Below are positions 35,003 to 46,246 of a DNA stretch of 64,000 nt, in pieces. This DNA comes from Saururus chinensis (Eukaryota > Streptophyta > Magnoliopsida > Piperales > Saururaceae). Made by a program: the position numbers and the translations under genes. Under the pieces are notes generated by a model. The model was not told the DNA's origin, made no database searches, and was given only the letters and a program-made list of their open reading frames with translations. Where the stretch lies: assembly GCA_035235625.1 (NCBI GenBank), contig CP141141.1, forward strand, positions 1,240,001 through 1,304,000, written 5' to 3'. The number at the start of each line of letters is the position of its first letter. Positions within the stretch are counted from its first letter, which is position 1.

Positions 35003-38000
35003 GCAGACAACAAAGTTTACTTTCCTTGTGTAAAATTGATTGGGTGGATACTTAGTTCTCTGTTCATCTACTTATCTATTGCATGAGGATTTGTATCTAT
35101 TTTATTTTGAATGATTTGCAAGAATGTGCACGCATTTATGCGTGTAAATATAAATTAGATAAAAAAATAAAGCATATTAAAAATAAAGGTTTTTCAAGAA
35201 AAATCTCTATTCTATGCTATAATTATAATAAATGTTTCCATGATCATCGTGGTCATAAATTATACACATTATTATATGTTATGTACTAACCTAAATACAT
35301 TTGTAGTAGGCAAGTGTAATTTTAAATTTCACAAGCTAAATATTAGGTTATAGGTTATCGTAAGTCAATGAAAGTCTTAGTGTCGTGGATCACGCTATGC
35401 TATTCATATCTAGGACTAATTTGTTGGTGGCCCTCATTAAACATATAAATATAGATTAGATAAAAAAAATTAAATGAATTAGAAAAAAAATTATATAAGA
35501 AAAGTCTTCCTTGTATGCTATAGTTATAAAATATGTTTTTAGGTTCATCATGATCCCAAATTATATGTATATATAATTATAACATATATACTAACCAAAA
35601 TACATTTGTAGTAGGCAATTGCAAGTCCAAATTTTATAAGCTAAAGATTAATGGTCATAGGTCGTCAAAGACAATGGGGTCAAAGTATTTTGTGTTATGA
35701 ACGCGACATTCATACCCATGATCTATTTGGTGGTGAGTCTCAATTGATAGAACTCATCAAGAGTTTTTCAATGGTGTAAAAATTGAGCAAATCTAAACAA
35801 GTAAATATAATATAAAATAATGTACAATAAATTGTTATAGAGAAGGGTTGTATATGCATAGGACCCACAAAAAAATTCAAGAAAACATAGTTACAAGGGA
35901 TTTCATTTGATAGGGTTCATTGAGAGCTTTTCAAAGATACAACGAACCTGAGAATCCATATTTAGGAGTGCAAGATATAACCTCACAAAGTTAAAATAAA
36001 CATAATGTAAAATGTAAAGTCCTTGTCATATCAACAACCAATATTAGACTAATATATGACACATATCTAAAACAATCAAGTAAATGGTTCTATTAAAATA
36101 TAGATAATGATTTTTATATTTAACTTTAATTTCTATCCAACAAAACCTTACAATAAGTATTGATTAACTATAAAAAGTGGATCCCCCTATTTTTAGGTGA
36201 GGCCTAGTCCTCCTCTTTCTCCAACCAAAACGTGGTGACAAGAAAATGTAGGGTTATCAACATCTCTAAAATATCTCCAATGGCATACTAATTCAAACAA
36301 GTATTTCAACATATATAAATATAAAAAATGGGTAAAATAAAAATTTATAAAAGGTAAAAAACATGAGTAATGAAAGTTTTATTATTATATATAGTAGTAT
36401 AATTTGCCATTGTCGAGTCTTTATGATGAAGGAATGTTCATTTCCCCATCTATTTGCGTTATTGTGTTTATATGTCCTTTCTATATTGAGAGAATAGAAC
36501 AACAAATCCCCTTGCGGTCTTCAACTGCTGCACCACGGCCTGTTCGTCCAGACTCGATAGAGAATTTAAGTCACAAGTGTGTGTGGCTCGACCAGGCTGT
36601 CCAGCGTCGTCTAGTAGTGCACGTGCAGATGGTACAGTTCACATCTCAATTAATTGGAGGGGACCGGGCGAGATGGTCGAGACAAGAGTCCCTTGTCACT
36701 GCCACTGGCTGTACTGGTTTGCATGGATTCCAAATGCAGTGGATTCACCTCAATTGTCACCTTTCATATCTCACTCATCACTCATCACTCATCACCTTTA
36801 ACCTCTTAAGAGATCAGCCTGGAGTTATATATGTGAATGTCCCCTAACGCATGGAACAATTATCTAGTGGCTCTATTTAAAAGAAGTGCCCACAATGATT
36901 TACTAAGAATTGATATTGAATTATCATATATTTTTTTATTTAATATTTAAAAAATAATATTTTTTATTTAATGGTGAAATTTATATTTAAATGAAGAAAA
37001 AATAAGCTTACGATACACTTTTTAAATGCCCATTCACTTAGATTAAATAAAATAAAGCTATTAATATTGAATTTTTTTTTAAAATAAAGTAATTAATATG
37101 GGGCGAATGAAGTATTTTCCAATATTTATAATTTAAAAAGGCAATTGATATGGTCGATGTTTGGTAAAAAAATTTATGTCCTCTAGTGGTGTCCTCAATC
37201 AAGAAAATCCTCCACCAAGAGGAGCTGTTAATCACAAGGATTGACGGTGCACATTAGTGGCAAGGAACAACTAGTGCACGTGTATTAGTGTGTGGGACAT
37301 CATTGATGTTGGGTTCAATGGATCTCTTTCAAGTGGAAGCTTTCCCGGAAGATGCAATGAAAAATATTTTCCTAACCATTTTTGCATGACCATCTTTGCA
37401 TAGCCCCATGTGGGCTGGTCACAGGGCTCCAGTCATGGAAACTGGTCTCGCTGGATGTTCTTTGCAACTAAAAGGACATAAAGTTCTTCTCATAAAGTGA
37501 TGAAGTCTCACATACAAGAAGTGTAACTTGCTCTTTGCCGGTGGAGATTGGACTGCACAGACGTCACTAGAAAATGAACCTATATTAATTAAACTCAATG
37601 AAACTAATTGCTTTTAGTTTCAAAGACATGTTACATGTATAAAATTGCACATACATTTAAACATGTGTTTTTGGACTTGCATAGTCTCAGCTACTTGAGG
37701 TGTGACATGAAAGGATTATATATATAAGTCAATGTATCTATGAGCCAGGGGATCTGCATCCGCCACAGCTTAAGATTTTTCAAATTCATATTTATAAATA
37801 AAATAATATAAATATATTTTTTATCAAAATATTTATCAACATATCTCGAGATATGAGTCTCTCTTTTTTTGAATATATAAAAATTAAATTAGAGAACAAA
37901 AATAATTAAAGTCAAACCACATCATAAACTAAATAAGATCCTATCCAAGTACAAATCTGAATTATAGTTTGATATACACCATTATAAATAAATTAGCACT

Positions 38001-38749
38001 CACACTCATGTACTTACAATTGTATACCTTAAGTAGAATAACATTTATACACTCCAAGTAGCCTGCCAATGCCATCCTTACTTCATATACAAATTTTTAG
38101 AAAAATTTTAATCCTGTAAGGTACCTATACCATGTAGATGCTGACTATATGTTATAAACTCAGTGATGGCTAAAAAAACATAATATTATAACAATGATAT
38201 AAAAAATTTAGAATCACATTCTACAATTAACTATTAAATATAAAAGAAAGGTTAACTAAGTTTTTGGCAACATCGAGGAGATCCCCATGTCTCCTCGAAG
38301 TGTATACTACTCCACAAAGTAGTTTCAGACTTTTACTAAAGACTAGAGCTTGCTTTATCTATATCATAAAGCTAAAGCTTAGAAGGATTTATACACTTAA
38401 GTGGTCGAGATTCTCAACATTCCATAATTACCGAGACCTGCTTTGCTGTAGTGTTGGAGTTATTCATCTTTTAATGCTAGAGAAATACTATGTCAGTTTG
38501 ACCCATCGCTTGCAAATAAGTCAAACCTCAATGTTTCTTTTTCCATCATATTTTCTACTTTCCAAAAATGCCATCACACTTTTATGTTTTCTTCTCTTCA
38601 CACTACTAGACTGCACTGCTTCTTAACTCCCTAACGTCCACCTCCTGTTGAAAGGCTGCCACCAACTCCACAATCATTTAAATCCTGCGTTTTCAAACAC
38701 AACTCGAGAGCTCGATTGGCCCTTGCTTGAGCCTTGTCATAGTAGTAGC
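35003..38749. other. Intergenic downstream of the aquaporin gene
   Basis: The 3' UTR probably occupies the first few hundred bases. A 305-bp tandem duplication follows (listed separately). Around 36900-37113 the sequence resembles a degraded Stowaway element, ending TATGGGGCGAATGAAGTA, but I could not fix its left end. No other gene was seen. Confidence 0.55.
35140..35755. repeat. Diverged tandem duplication, period about 305 bp
   Basis: Two units share, in order, TAGATTAGATAAAAA-like sequence, TATGCTATA, AAATACATTTGTAGTAGGCA (first at 35294, again at 35599) and AGCTAAA. The copies are clearly diverged, so the duplication is old. Confidence 0.75.
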
Positions 38750-38933
38750 CAGTGTTTTAAAACCCGGCCCGGCCCTGCTGGTTCGATTAGGTCTAACCAA
38801 ACCCGGTCAAAAATTCGGGCCGAGTCACCCAGGTTACCGGGCAGAGTTAACTCGGCCATGTCAATTAAGCATGGCTGGTCAAACTGGTAACCCGGATGAC
38901 TATGCTCGTCCGGGTTGTAAAAAAAATTTAAAT

Positions 38934-39022
38934 GAGGGAGGTGAAGGGGGAGGGAGAAGGAGAGGGAGAGGGAGAGGGAGGGGAAGGGGGAAGCAGAGGA
39001 AGAGAGGGGAAGGAGAGGGAGG
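38934..39022. repeat. GA-rich purine tract in F
   Basis: About 89 bp are almost entirely purine on the plus strand, with repeated GGGAGA/GAGAGG units. It could form triplex or unusual DNA structures; no coding role is seen. Confidence 0.85.
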
Positions 39023-39306
39023 CATGCATTTGAAGCTTTTTACCATTTATATAATTCAAACTATTAAAGAAACATGATTTAGGGTTAAGCAGGAGACCTC
39101 AACCACTTATCATGAATATAGCAGAGCTACTATTCAGAAGGGAAATGACGTCCATCCCTCCTAATTGACCACCTTCACGATCTCTTCCACTTTCAGAACA
39201 ACATCATACTCGAGCCATGTTAAGCTTGGGCATGTCCCCAAGGGAAGCGACAATTTTCAAGTCCTAGGTCATTATTAGGCTCCTCTGGGTTTTCAATAAA
39301 AGCGGC

Positions 39307-39520
39307 TTAGCAATAGTGATCTTCCACATATTGGGATCTTCCACAGTGACAGCGTTCCTGAGCAAAAGTGTCTTGCAAAACCAACTCCTCCTCTCCGTCG
39401 ACTTCATTCTTCTCACCCGACTTGGCCACGACCCAATCATTCCGTGAGGAGGAAGGTATTGCAGGTATTCCTGATTTCCTCTCCCTCTGACTTTGAAATT
39501 TCACCTCCTCCAAGGCCAAA
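39307..39520 (-). pseudogene. Captured fragment of an HCA59/C9orf78 (TLS1-like) gene
   Basis: On the minus strand an AG acceptor (GTTTAG) leads into LEEVKFQSQRERKSGIPA, then VVAKSGEKNEVDGEEELVLQ and DTFAQE. A one-base shift then restores VTVEDPNM. From memory of the family these motifs match plant proteins of the HCA59/C9orf78 group, a spliceosome-associated protein. It ends in a stop after CGRSQYVEDHYC. The fragment lacks the N-terminal and C-terminal portions and lies wholly within hAT element F, so it is a transposon-captured piece, not a working gene. Beyond solo LTR D, at 41664-41745, the minus strand looks like a plant 5' leader (AACCCTAATTCCCACC), which may be the captured upstream region. 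Confidence 0.6.
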
Positions 39521-39683
39521 CTAAACTAGAGAACAAAAACATTAATGGAAAAATAAAGGAACGGAAAGTGTTGGTATAAATCGGTGACTTAAACCGAAAT
39601 TTGTTTGGGGAAGAAATATGTTTGCTGCCGGTGAGAGGGAGTTGGAGTAGGACAGTGGGAGAGAGGAAGGAAAGTGGAAGAAG

Positions 39684-41663
39684 TGTTGCATCCCAATTTT
39701 TAAAATTACTTTAAAAGTCAAAACACAGGCAATTTGTAATAATAAACGGGTCAAGATCAACCGTACACAGAAGAGTAACTTTCTATTAATTTAAGTAATT
39801 ACAAAATCTTTACAAAATAAGGCCTATCATGCCATAACAAAATCAAAGTCACGTACATCCAAAATGAATACATAACAAAAGAAAGTGATAAAGCATATAT
39901 CTTTCAAAGTTTTACGGGCAATCTTCATTAATATCGTCTCCTTCAATCAAACCTGCAACGTCTAAGGGTGGATGAGTATAAATATACTCAGTAGATAGAA
40001 TTAAATTCTATTAATGTGCTAAAACATAAAGCATAAATAAATGTACTTAAAATATTCTCATAATAATTAATATTCAAAAGTCAATTTTAAAATAATAATA
40101 TCGACTAATCGAATCCAATGCACTTCTTACACGAAAAGTCAGACAAAATAGTTCTTCGCAGAATTCGGTAAATTCGGATAGTTCGTTCATAGCTAGAATC
40201 CGATAAATAAATCAAAATCGGATAAATCATCGTTAACAGAATGTCACTGATACCAGAGCAACATACACTCGTGCTCGTGGGGCAACGATATCAGAATAAA
40301 GAGGATCTTCCTATGATATCCAACTTCATGAGCGCACCATATGCCATAATAGGCGGTACCTAGGAGTCATAACTCCGATAGCTTTTGGGCTTTATACCAA
40401 ATAGCTATCCTTCAAAACCGATCGTAGTTTTGGGGCTTTATACTAAATAATTACCCTTCAAATCCGGTCAAATCATTCGTAAGTAATACTACCTTTAAAG
40501 CTCGTATCAAGATAAATTCCACCTTAGAGGTGTACAATACGCTATTATCTTAGCGTTCGCCCGATCCATAATAAATAACGTCTAATTTCAAAATAATATT
40601 TATTATAAGATACCAATAAATCACGTAATAAAATGTCTAGTCATAGCACGAAATTAGAAGTTAAAGCCACCTACCCTTCGTCCTTAAAATTGACCGGAGT
40701 AACGGCCGGCGGTCGGAGTCTTTTCTCGTTCGTGGGTTTAAAAGTAGCAAGTGGAACCTCCTCTAGCACCAGGACAAGATCTCCTTTCGGGCTTGAGAGT
40801 AGCGGATAGAGTCTCCCCTACTGTTGGAACGATTTCTTCCTCTCGGCCCGAAAGAGACGGACGGAGCCTCCTGTTGGCCCGGGTCATTCCCCCCTTTAGA
40901 GAGTCTAACTAGGAAAACAGGCACTCTCACGAAGTCGAGCACCCTTGAATTAGGTAGAAACAGGTTTTGAATGAGAGGAAACAGATAAGAAAATGCGTGT
41001 TTAAAGCATAGGAATGGGCATGTCACAAAGAGAAGAAGAGGAGGAAGAGGATGGAGCGAGTTTAACCCCCCTCCCTCCCTCCCTCCCTCCCTCTCCTTAA
41101 ATAGGAAAACTCCACCGTTGGATGCACGCCATGTGGCGCACATCCAACCATTAAAAAAAACCAGGCTAGCCACATGGCTAACTTGCACTTTTCAGGTTAG
41201 CCAACGCAACAGCTTACCCTGCCGCATTGCGGCAGGGCTGGCAGTGCGTCAACTTTGGCTAACACACAACATTTTTTTATAATTTTTTTAATATTTTCGT
41301 TTTTAAGTTTAAAACGAAAATTAAATCTTTAAACAGGCGTAACTCCCTACCCCGAACTTTGAATCACGCGTTCTTCGTACAGACTCGTATCGACGAGCCC
41401 TTCGAAACAAGACCATGCAAGGGTATGTTTTCTCGCAAATTTAAAATGGGTCTCGCCTATAGCACACTTCTCAATGCCATAGCCTACTATCCCAGTGTCT
41501 GTTTGACACGTTCTTGGGCTCGATGTGTTCGTCTCGCCAAGCCTTATCAAATGTCTTAAGGCTTCTATGAATGAATAAAGCTCAAAATAGTATAATTTTA
41601 AGAAAAACCGTTAATGGGCCTAAACGCCTAAATTTCAAAACATAGAAATTCTGGGGCGTTACA
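39684..41663 (-). mobile_element. LTR copy D (probable solo LTR) nested in hAT element F
   Basis: The 1980-bp element starts TGTTGCATCCCAA and ends CTGGGGCGTTACA. AGAAG flanks it perfectly at 39679-39683 and 41664-41668. The sense strand is minus, with a TATTTAAGG-type box near 41096. It shares with LTR E the GAGACACTTCC-like minisatellite and with the LTR at 63.3 kb a block beginning GGGCTCGTCGATACGAGTC (minus strand, near 41380). No coding domain is present. Confidence 0.85.
41066..41097. repeat. (CCCT)n microsatellite in LTR D
   Basis: A run of CCCT units lies directly beside the putative TATA-like box of LTR D. Confidence 0.9.
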
Positions 41664-41826
41664 AGAAGAGAGGAGAAGATTGGGAGGCGGCGGTGGGAAT
41701 TAGGGTTTGAAGCCTAAAGGAGACATTATATAGTGACCGGGTCAGCCCGGGGTGACCCCAGTTGAACCGGCCCAGCCACAAATCCAGGTCAGTGGCCGGG
41801 CCGGATTTTAAAACACTGGTAGTAGC

Positions 41827-44300
41827 CATCTTTAGGCGCCCAACCTCCTTAAATGCCTCCACCATCTTAACCTCAGTCGTTCAGCTAGGCCCTACGCACC
41901 CATAATTGAGCAAAGCCTCATAGCCATTGCCTTTTTTTTGTTGCCATGAGCATCTATTTCTACCAGTGCTAGTAGCTTTGCATCTCTTGCCCTAGCTTAG
42001 TCTACAACGACCAAGCTATTTTAGATTGGACTTGTCCAGTAGGACCAGTTTTTATAACCAAGGCTTAGTGACTAACAATGGGAGACTGCCACATCACCAA
42101 GAAAGTGGTGAGAGAGAGAGAGACTTGGAAACTAGACCCAATAGTTCTCTAGGTTCCCTCCTCCACATGTCAACTGGTGATACATTGTGGTCACAAAAAC
42201 ATTTTTCTTTGAGGTTTTCTAGTGGCCTCTGCATCTTCGTCGGTTGATTTGAAGGTGAGATTGAATGTTGCTAAAGGTGAGATTCAATGGTATGATGAAG
42301 GGACCCTACACATCCAAATGAGCTCAATTTTTGTCGACCCCTATTTTTTATGGTGCTCTTTCAATACATCTTGGTTTTGTCCTCTACGAATAGATATATA
42401 CTAGTAGAAGTGCATGTGCAAAATATACATGTTGCTCTCTAGACTTTTAGAGTTATTACTTTTTACAAATTTAGCTTTGATCTTAACAATTTAACTCAAG
42501 GCCTTGAACATGATCTGACTAAAGCGAGGGGATAAGAGTATTTTTTTTTGTTGAAATTAATGTCTCAAATTTTAAAATGCCAAGTAGAAAATACTGCAGC
42601 CACACGCAACCCCTTCCTCTTCCTCCTCCTCCTTCCTCTACTACTATTCCAACTTCCTCTCCTCCTCCCTTTTCTTGACAATTGGTGGAATAAGCAACTC
42701 AATAGAACATGGGTGGAAGTATGATTTATGACAATCTCGTCACCGACATTACCATTCAAAGTGTGGCTGGCACAACTACAGGGATGGATTTGAGAGGTGG
42801 TTGTGGGGATTTTCATTATCAATTTTTGCAACAGGCCATCTTCAAGGCCTTTTCAAATTATCTCCATAAAATCCCCACACCACCTCTAAAATCCATCGAA
42901 ACATTGCACAATCCTGCTGCCCACAATAATCAAGGAGAGAGAGAGAGAGAGAGAGAAATTCAATAACTTACATAGTTTTCTTCATCTTCTTGAAGTGATC
43001 GCATGATTGTTTTTCTAAAGACATCCAGCTACAAAATTTCAAAGTAGCAGCAACTCACATGAGAAACGTGTGAATACATTATATTCAACCATGTCACTTT
43101 CTCTCTTAATTGGCTGAGTAAATATTGTATTCCATATATCACAGTAATACTTAAGAAAGTAAACACCAACAAGACTCAACAAAGAGGTTTATAAACCATA
43201 GTATAGATGAACATAGCTGAGATCTACTTACTTATCACAAAAAGGTTTTGCATATAGAATAATTTTTTTTAGGATAGCAATCAAACTTAGAGATTGCTCG
43301 TTCAATGCACAGAAAAGATTGCTTCTTTCTCATGGATAATAATAATTAAGAGGTGCTTGAAGAACCAACATAAGGGCTTTTAAAAGACTTTTTATTCCTA
43401 GTGAGTAAATTACACACGAAGAGCAAGAATGGACACTATCTGCTGATGCGTGATAAATAGGCTTTCATAGAGGTCAATATAACGTAGATATCTGCAAAGT
43501 TCATTAAACAGTATTGGTTTTTTTCCTAGACTTATTATCATGAACCAAAGAACTATCAAAGTGAGTTGACCAATTTTTTGTAGATTGAGATGTTACACAA
43601 TCTCTAAAATTTTGGAGAAAAGAAGATGCTTCAACCGTTGATGAAATGGTACAACAGTGAGGCAAGCACGGATGACATGGATCATCCACACTTGTTTTAA
43701 CGCCGAGGCTATGTTATATCGAAAAAAACTCCTTGACTATGATGAACTGGGTCAATATGTTATCCTACTTTAAAATCATTTACAACATGTTATCCATTTA
43801 ATGTTACTAGTCACATACAACACTTGCACATACATTGCAGACTTCATTTCCCTCTTAGAACTCAGGGGAAACATGGAGATTCACAATGGAACCAAAGAAA
43901 ACAACCCCACAACCAGACTTAGATAGCATTTAATGAAAAGAAGAGAAATTCAAAATTTTGAAGATGAAAAATAGAATTAAAACGAATAAAAAGACATATG
44001 CCGTGATTTTTTATAGAACGCGGTTATTTCCCCCCTAGATTATACTCAAGCCCCCATACTTCACACACCCCCAAAAAATTAATCAAATTACTAAATACCT
44101 CCCCCCGTCACCACTATTTCTTTTAACTCTATTTCTACTCTTTCATTGCCCCATTCCCAATCTTTCCCCTCTGGCGTGAGCTCTTCAATCTCTCCCATTG
44201 CTTGTGGCTCCTCTTCCAAGACCATTTTCCTTCTTTCCCCCTCGCTTTTGTCTCTTCTTCCACGATCTTTTTTCCTCTTTCCTCACCTTGCTGCTCATCT
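41827..44300. other. Intergenic, one strong hairpin, no gene
   Basis: The left end is the native flank of hAT element F. A (GA)n run lies at about 42936-42956. Apart from the inverted repeat at 42783-42897, listed separately, I see nothing supported. Confidence 0.5.
42783..42897. repeat. 115-bp foldback (inverted repeat)
   Basis: A 31-nt left arm (42783-42813, GATGGATTTGAGAGGTGG...) and a 30-nt right arm (42868-42897, ending CCACCTCTAAAATCCATC) are complementary except for a few positions, around a loop of about 54 nt. RNA from either strand would form a long hairpin. It could be a small-RNA precursor or a MITE core. Confidence 0.8.
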
Positions 44301-44675
44301 AGAAAACTTCTGGATGGTTTCTGGTGGGGGGTGGTCACTATCAAAATATGCAGAATTTGATAAGGAACTAAGGTCTCCTTCCAAATAAGTTTTATTTGGT
44401 AGATGACATCCCCCGCCAAGAAACCTTCAGAAGTTTGTTAAACTTCTAGATAGTTTATGGCAGGGACCTTTATTCTCCGTATAATGCAATTTTATTTGTC
44501 GGCGGGGGGGGGGGGGTAACCCCCCTCCATGAAACTTAAAAACTTTTGAAAAACTTCTGGCGGGGAGTGATCACCACCACAATATGCAAAATTTGACAGG
44601 GACCTAAGGCTTCCGTCCAAATCAATTTTATTTGGCAGAGGGTACCACCCACCAAAAAACCTCCAGAAGTTTTGG
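44301..44675. repeat. Three tandem units of about 110-135 bp
   Basis: Units start near 44301, 44441 and 44551, each opening with AAACTTCTGG/AACTTCTAG and followed by CAATTTTATTTG-like sequence. Paired GCGGGG and CCCCGCC tracts give internal inverted symmetry. A G14 run lies at about 44503-44516. Confidence 0.75.
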
Positions 44676-44861
44676 GATGTCGGGGTGGCATAAGTAAAAT
44701 TATAGGGGGGTGTGGGGGTACTGAGTTGTTAAAAAATACAATTTATTTTTCTATGGTAGGGGGCTCAAACCATTTGTGGGGGGGGGAGGGTGTTGCAATA
44801 GACACTTTTTTTTTTTAAAATAAGTATGTAGTTTAAGAAGTACATAGTTTTAGAAGGTCAC

Positions 44862-45327
44862 CTTCAAGACATCTAGAGTGAGCTTCCCAACAGTGTTGGA
44901 AAGAGAAGCGCTCTTGTTCAAGAGATTCACCTAGAAAGGAAGAGAAGAAAAGGCAAGCAAGAATTTATGGAACAGGAATTTAAAACTTTAGCAGCTCAAA
45001 CATGAAAACATTTTTAGTACAACTTTTGGGCACCCGTTCATCGTCTGCTTGAGTAAGCTTGTCACGTCAGATAGGGCGGTGTCTAGGGCAGCGGCCTACT
45101 GGTGGTGCTCCTCAATGAAGTCTTCCTTATAGGCAATCTTCTAGTAGAGCATGGAAGCATTGTACTCGAGCTTGGAGACACGAGTGACTGGCACAATGCA
45201 CTTTGCAAGCGACATCAAGCTGCTCAAAGGAGTCTGATGGGAGAACCGCCAACACCTCCTCGGGGAGGTCGAAAGTTTTGGATTCCCTGCTTGGTTCGCC
45301 AGCCGTCCTATGTTCTTTCACACCCAT
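44862..45327 (-). pseudogene. Fragment of a plant coiled-coil protein gene with retained intron
   Basis: On the minus strand, after an ATG at 45327, comes FDLPEEVLAVLPSDSFEQLD with VA. A frameshift follows, then TRVSKLEYNASMLY, a stop, KIAYKEDFIEEHHQ, another stop and AAALDTALSDVTSLLKQ. After about 100 bp that looks like an intron ending TTTCTAG comes ASLSNTVGKLTLDVLK (exon 44940-44862). This order matches, from memory, an uncharacterised plant coiled-coil family with the motifs LPSDPFEQLDVARKIT and SLSNTVKKLxRDVSKLE. The frameshift and stops make it non-functional. The retained intron argues against a processed (reverse-transcribed) copy. Confidence 0.65.
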
Positions 45328-45936
45328 CTTCTTCTTCTTCTTCTTCTTCCAAGTTGCAAACTCAAATTGAAGTATCACATGGCATCAAAGTCATCACTTT
45401 TTGGTTGTGCCCCCAAGCCCCCACAGAGACAATCTACATGTGGTTTGCGCATTTCTTGGCAGCTCTATAGTTGTGGGTTGGATTAGATTTTGTACTATGT
45501 AATATGTAAATTGTGTTTCGCACTTGGGATGTTCTTGTTCACGATTCATTTCTCTCCCATCTTTGTTTTGAAGTCAATGTGTGTTATACAATCCTTATGC
45601 AAACATTGTTAATTTTCTTTAAAATGGACTTGGACATGGAGGTCAAGTAGGTGAGGAAGATCAGTTTCTTTAACTGGTCTGGGGCCAATTATTGTCATGA
45701 GTTTTGAGTTTGAGCTAGAGGGTGAGAAGAATTAGAGATATAAAGGAGCAAAATTCGTTGGACCATGGTCTGGGCTCACATCCATTTGGTCCACTCTTAT
45801 TCGCGGTTTGGGTGAGTCGATACGAGCAACGGGGTCCAAGAACAGTGAGGGTGGTCATGCCGACCCTACATAAACCATCATAGCATATATTCTCTTAGGA
45901 CCCACATTTGTCACACATGCACACTAGGTATGTGAC
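45328..45936. other. Intergenic spacer, nothing recognised
   Basis: No gene or repeat boundary could be supported between the coiled-coil pseudogene and hAT element G. Confidence 0.5.
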
Positions 45937-46039
45937 CATTGTTTTAAAACCCGGACCAGCCCGGCCGGTTCACATTGAACCGGTAAACCGGTTCACCGGG
46001 CATGTTCGATTAGAAGATGAGCACACAAATTTTTTTTAT

Positions 46040-46108
46040 AAGAAGTCGGATTCGATCCTAAGATGTGAGAAACACTACATAGCTTTACCAACTGGGCTAA
46101 GATGGATT
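46040..46108 (-). other. tRNA-like module 1 in MITE G
   Basis: The minus strand has an A-box-like TAGCCCAGTTGG (46099-46088) and a B-box-like GGATCGAATCC (46058-46048), with starts 41 nt apart, close to tRNA spacing. The acceptor stem does not pair, so it is not a functional tRNA; it resembles a decayed tRNA or tRNA-derived SINE head. Confidence 0.5.
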
Positions 46109-46174
46109 AATGTTTAAATAAATATCTATAATTTATTAATAGAAACGTGACAGAAACAAAACTAAAATTTCTAT

Positions 46175-46246
46175 TCATAGAGGGATTTGAACCACCCTCC
46201 TTTTGTTGTGCAAACTAAGTACGTTAACCATGTAGGCTATCATTTT
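46175..46246 (-). other. tRNA-like module 2 in MITE G
   Basis: The minus strand has an A-box-like TAGCCTACATGG (46239-46228) and a perfect-looking B box GGTTCAAATCCC (46193-46182), with starts 46 nt apart. GAGGG and CCCTC flank the B-box loop as a 5-bp stem. A complete cloverleaf is not formed. Confidence 0.45.

Larger units (their letters stand above)
38750..41818. mobile_element. Non-autonomous hAT-like transposon F carrying a host gene fragment
   Basis: Terminal inverted repeats start CAGTGTTTTAAAACCCGGCC on the left and CAGTGTTTTAAAATCCGGCC on the right, 26 bp with one mismatch. The 8-bp duplication GTAGTAGC flanks the element at 38742-38749 and 41819-41826. An 8-bp target site and a CAGTG terminus are typical of the hAT superfamily. 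There is no transposase. Inside are a purine tract, a minus-strand HCA59-like exon and, at the right end, leader-like sequence. Solo LTR D (1980 bp) is nested in it, so the original element was about 1.09 kb. Confidence 0.85.

Noticed and set aside
36404..36847. 147-aa frame downstream of the aquaporin gene
   Set aside because: No family motif, AT-rich start, and two overlapping frames equally open; no support for coding.
46040..46246. Two tRNA genes
   Set aside because: A and B boxes are present but acceptor stems do not pair and no normal anticodon arm forms; annotated only as tRNA-like modules.
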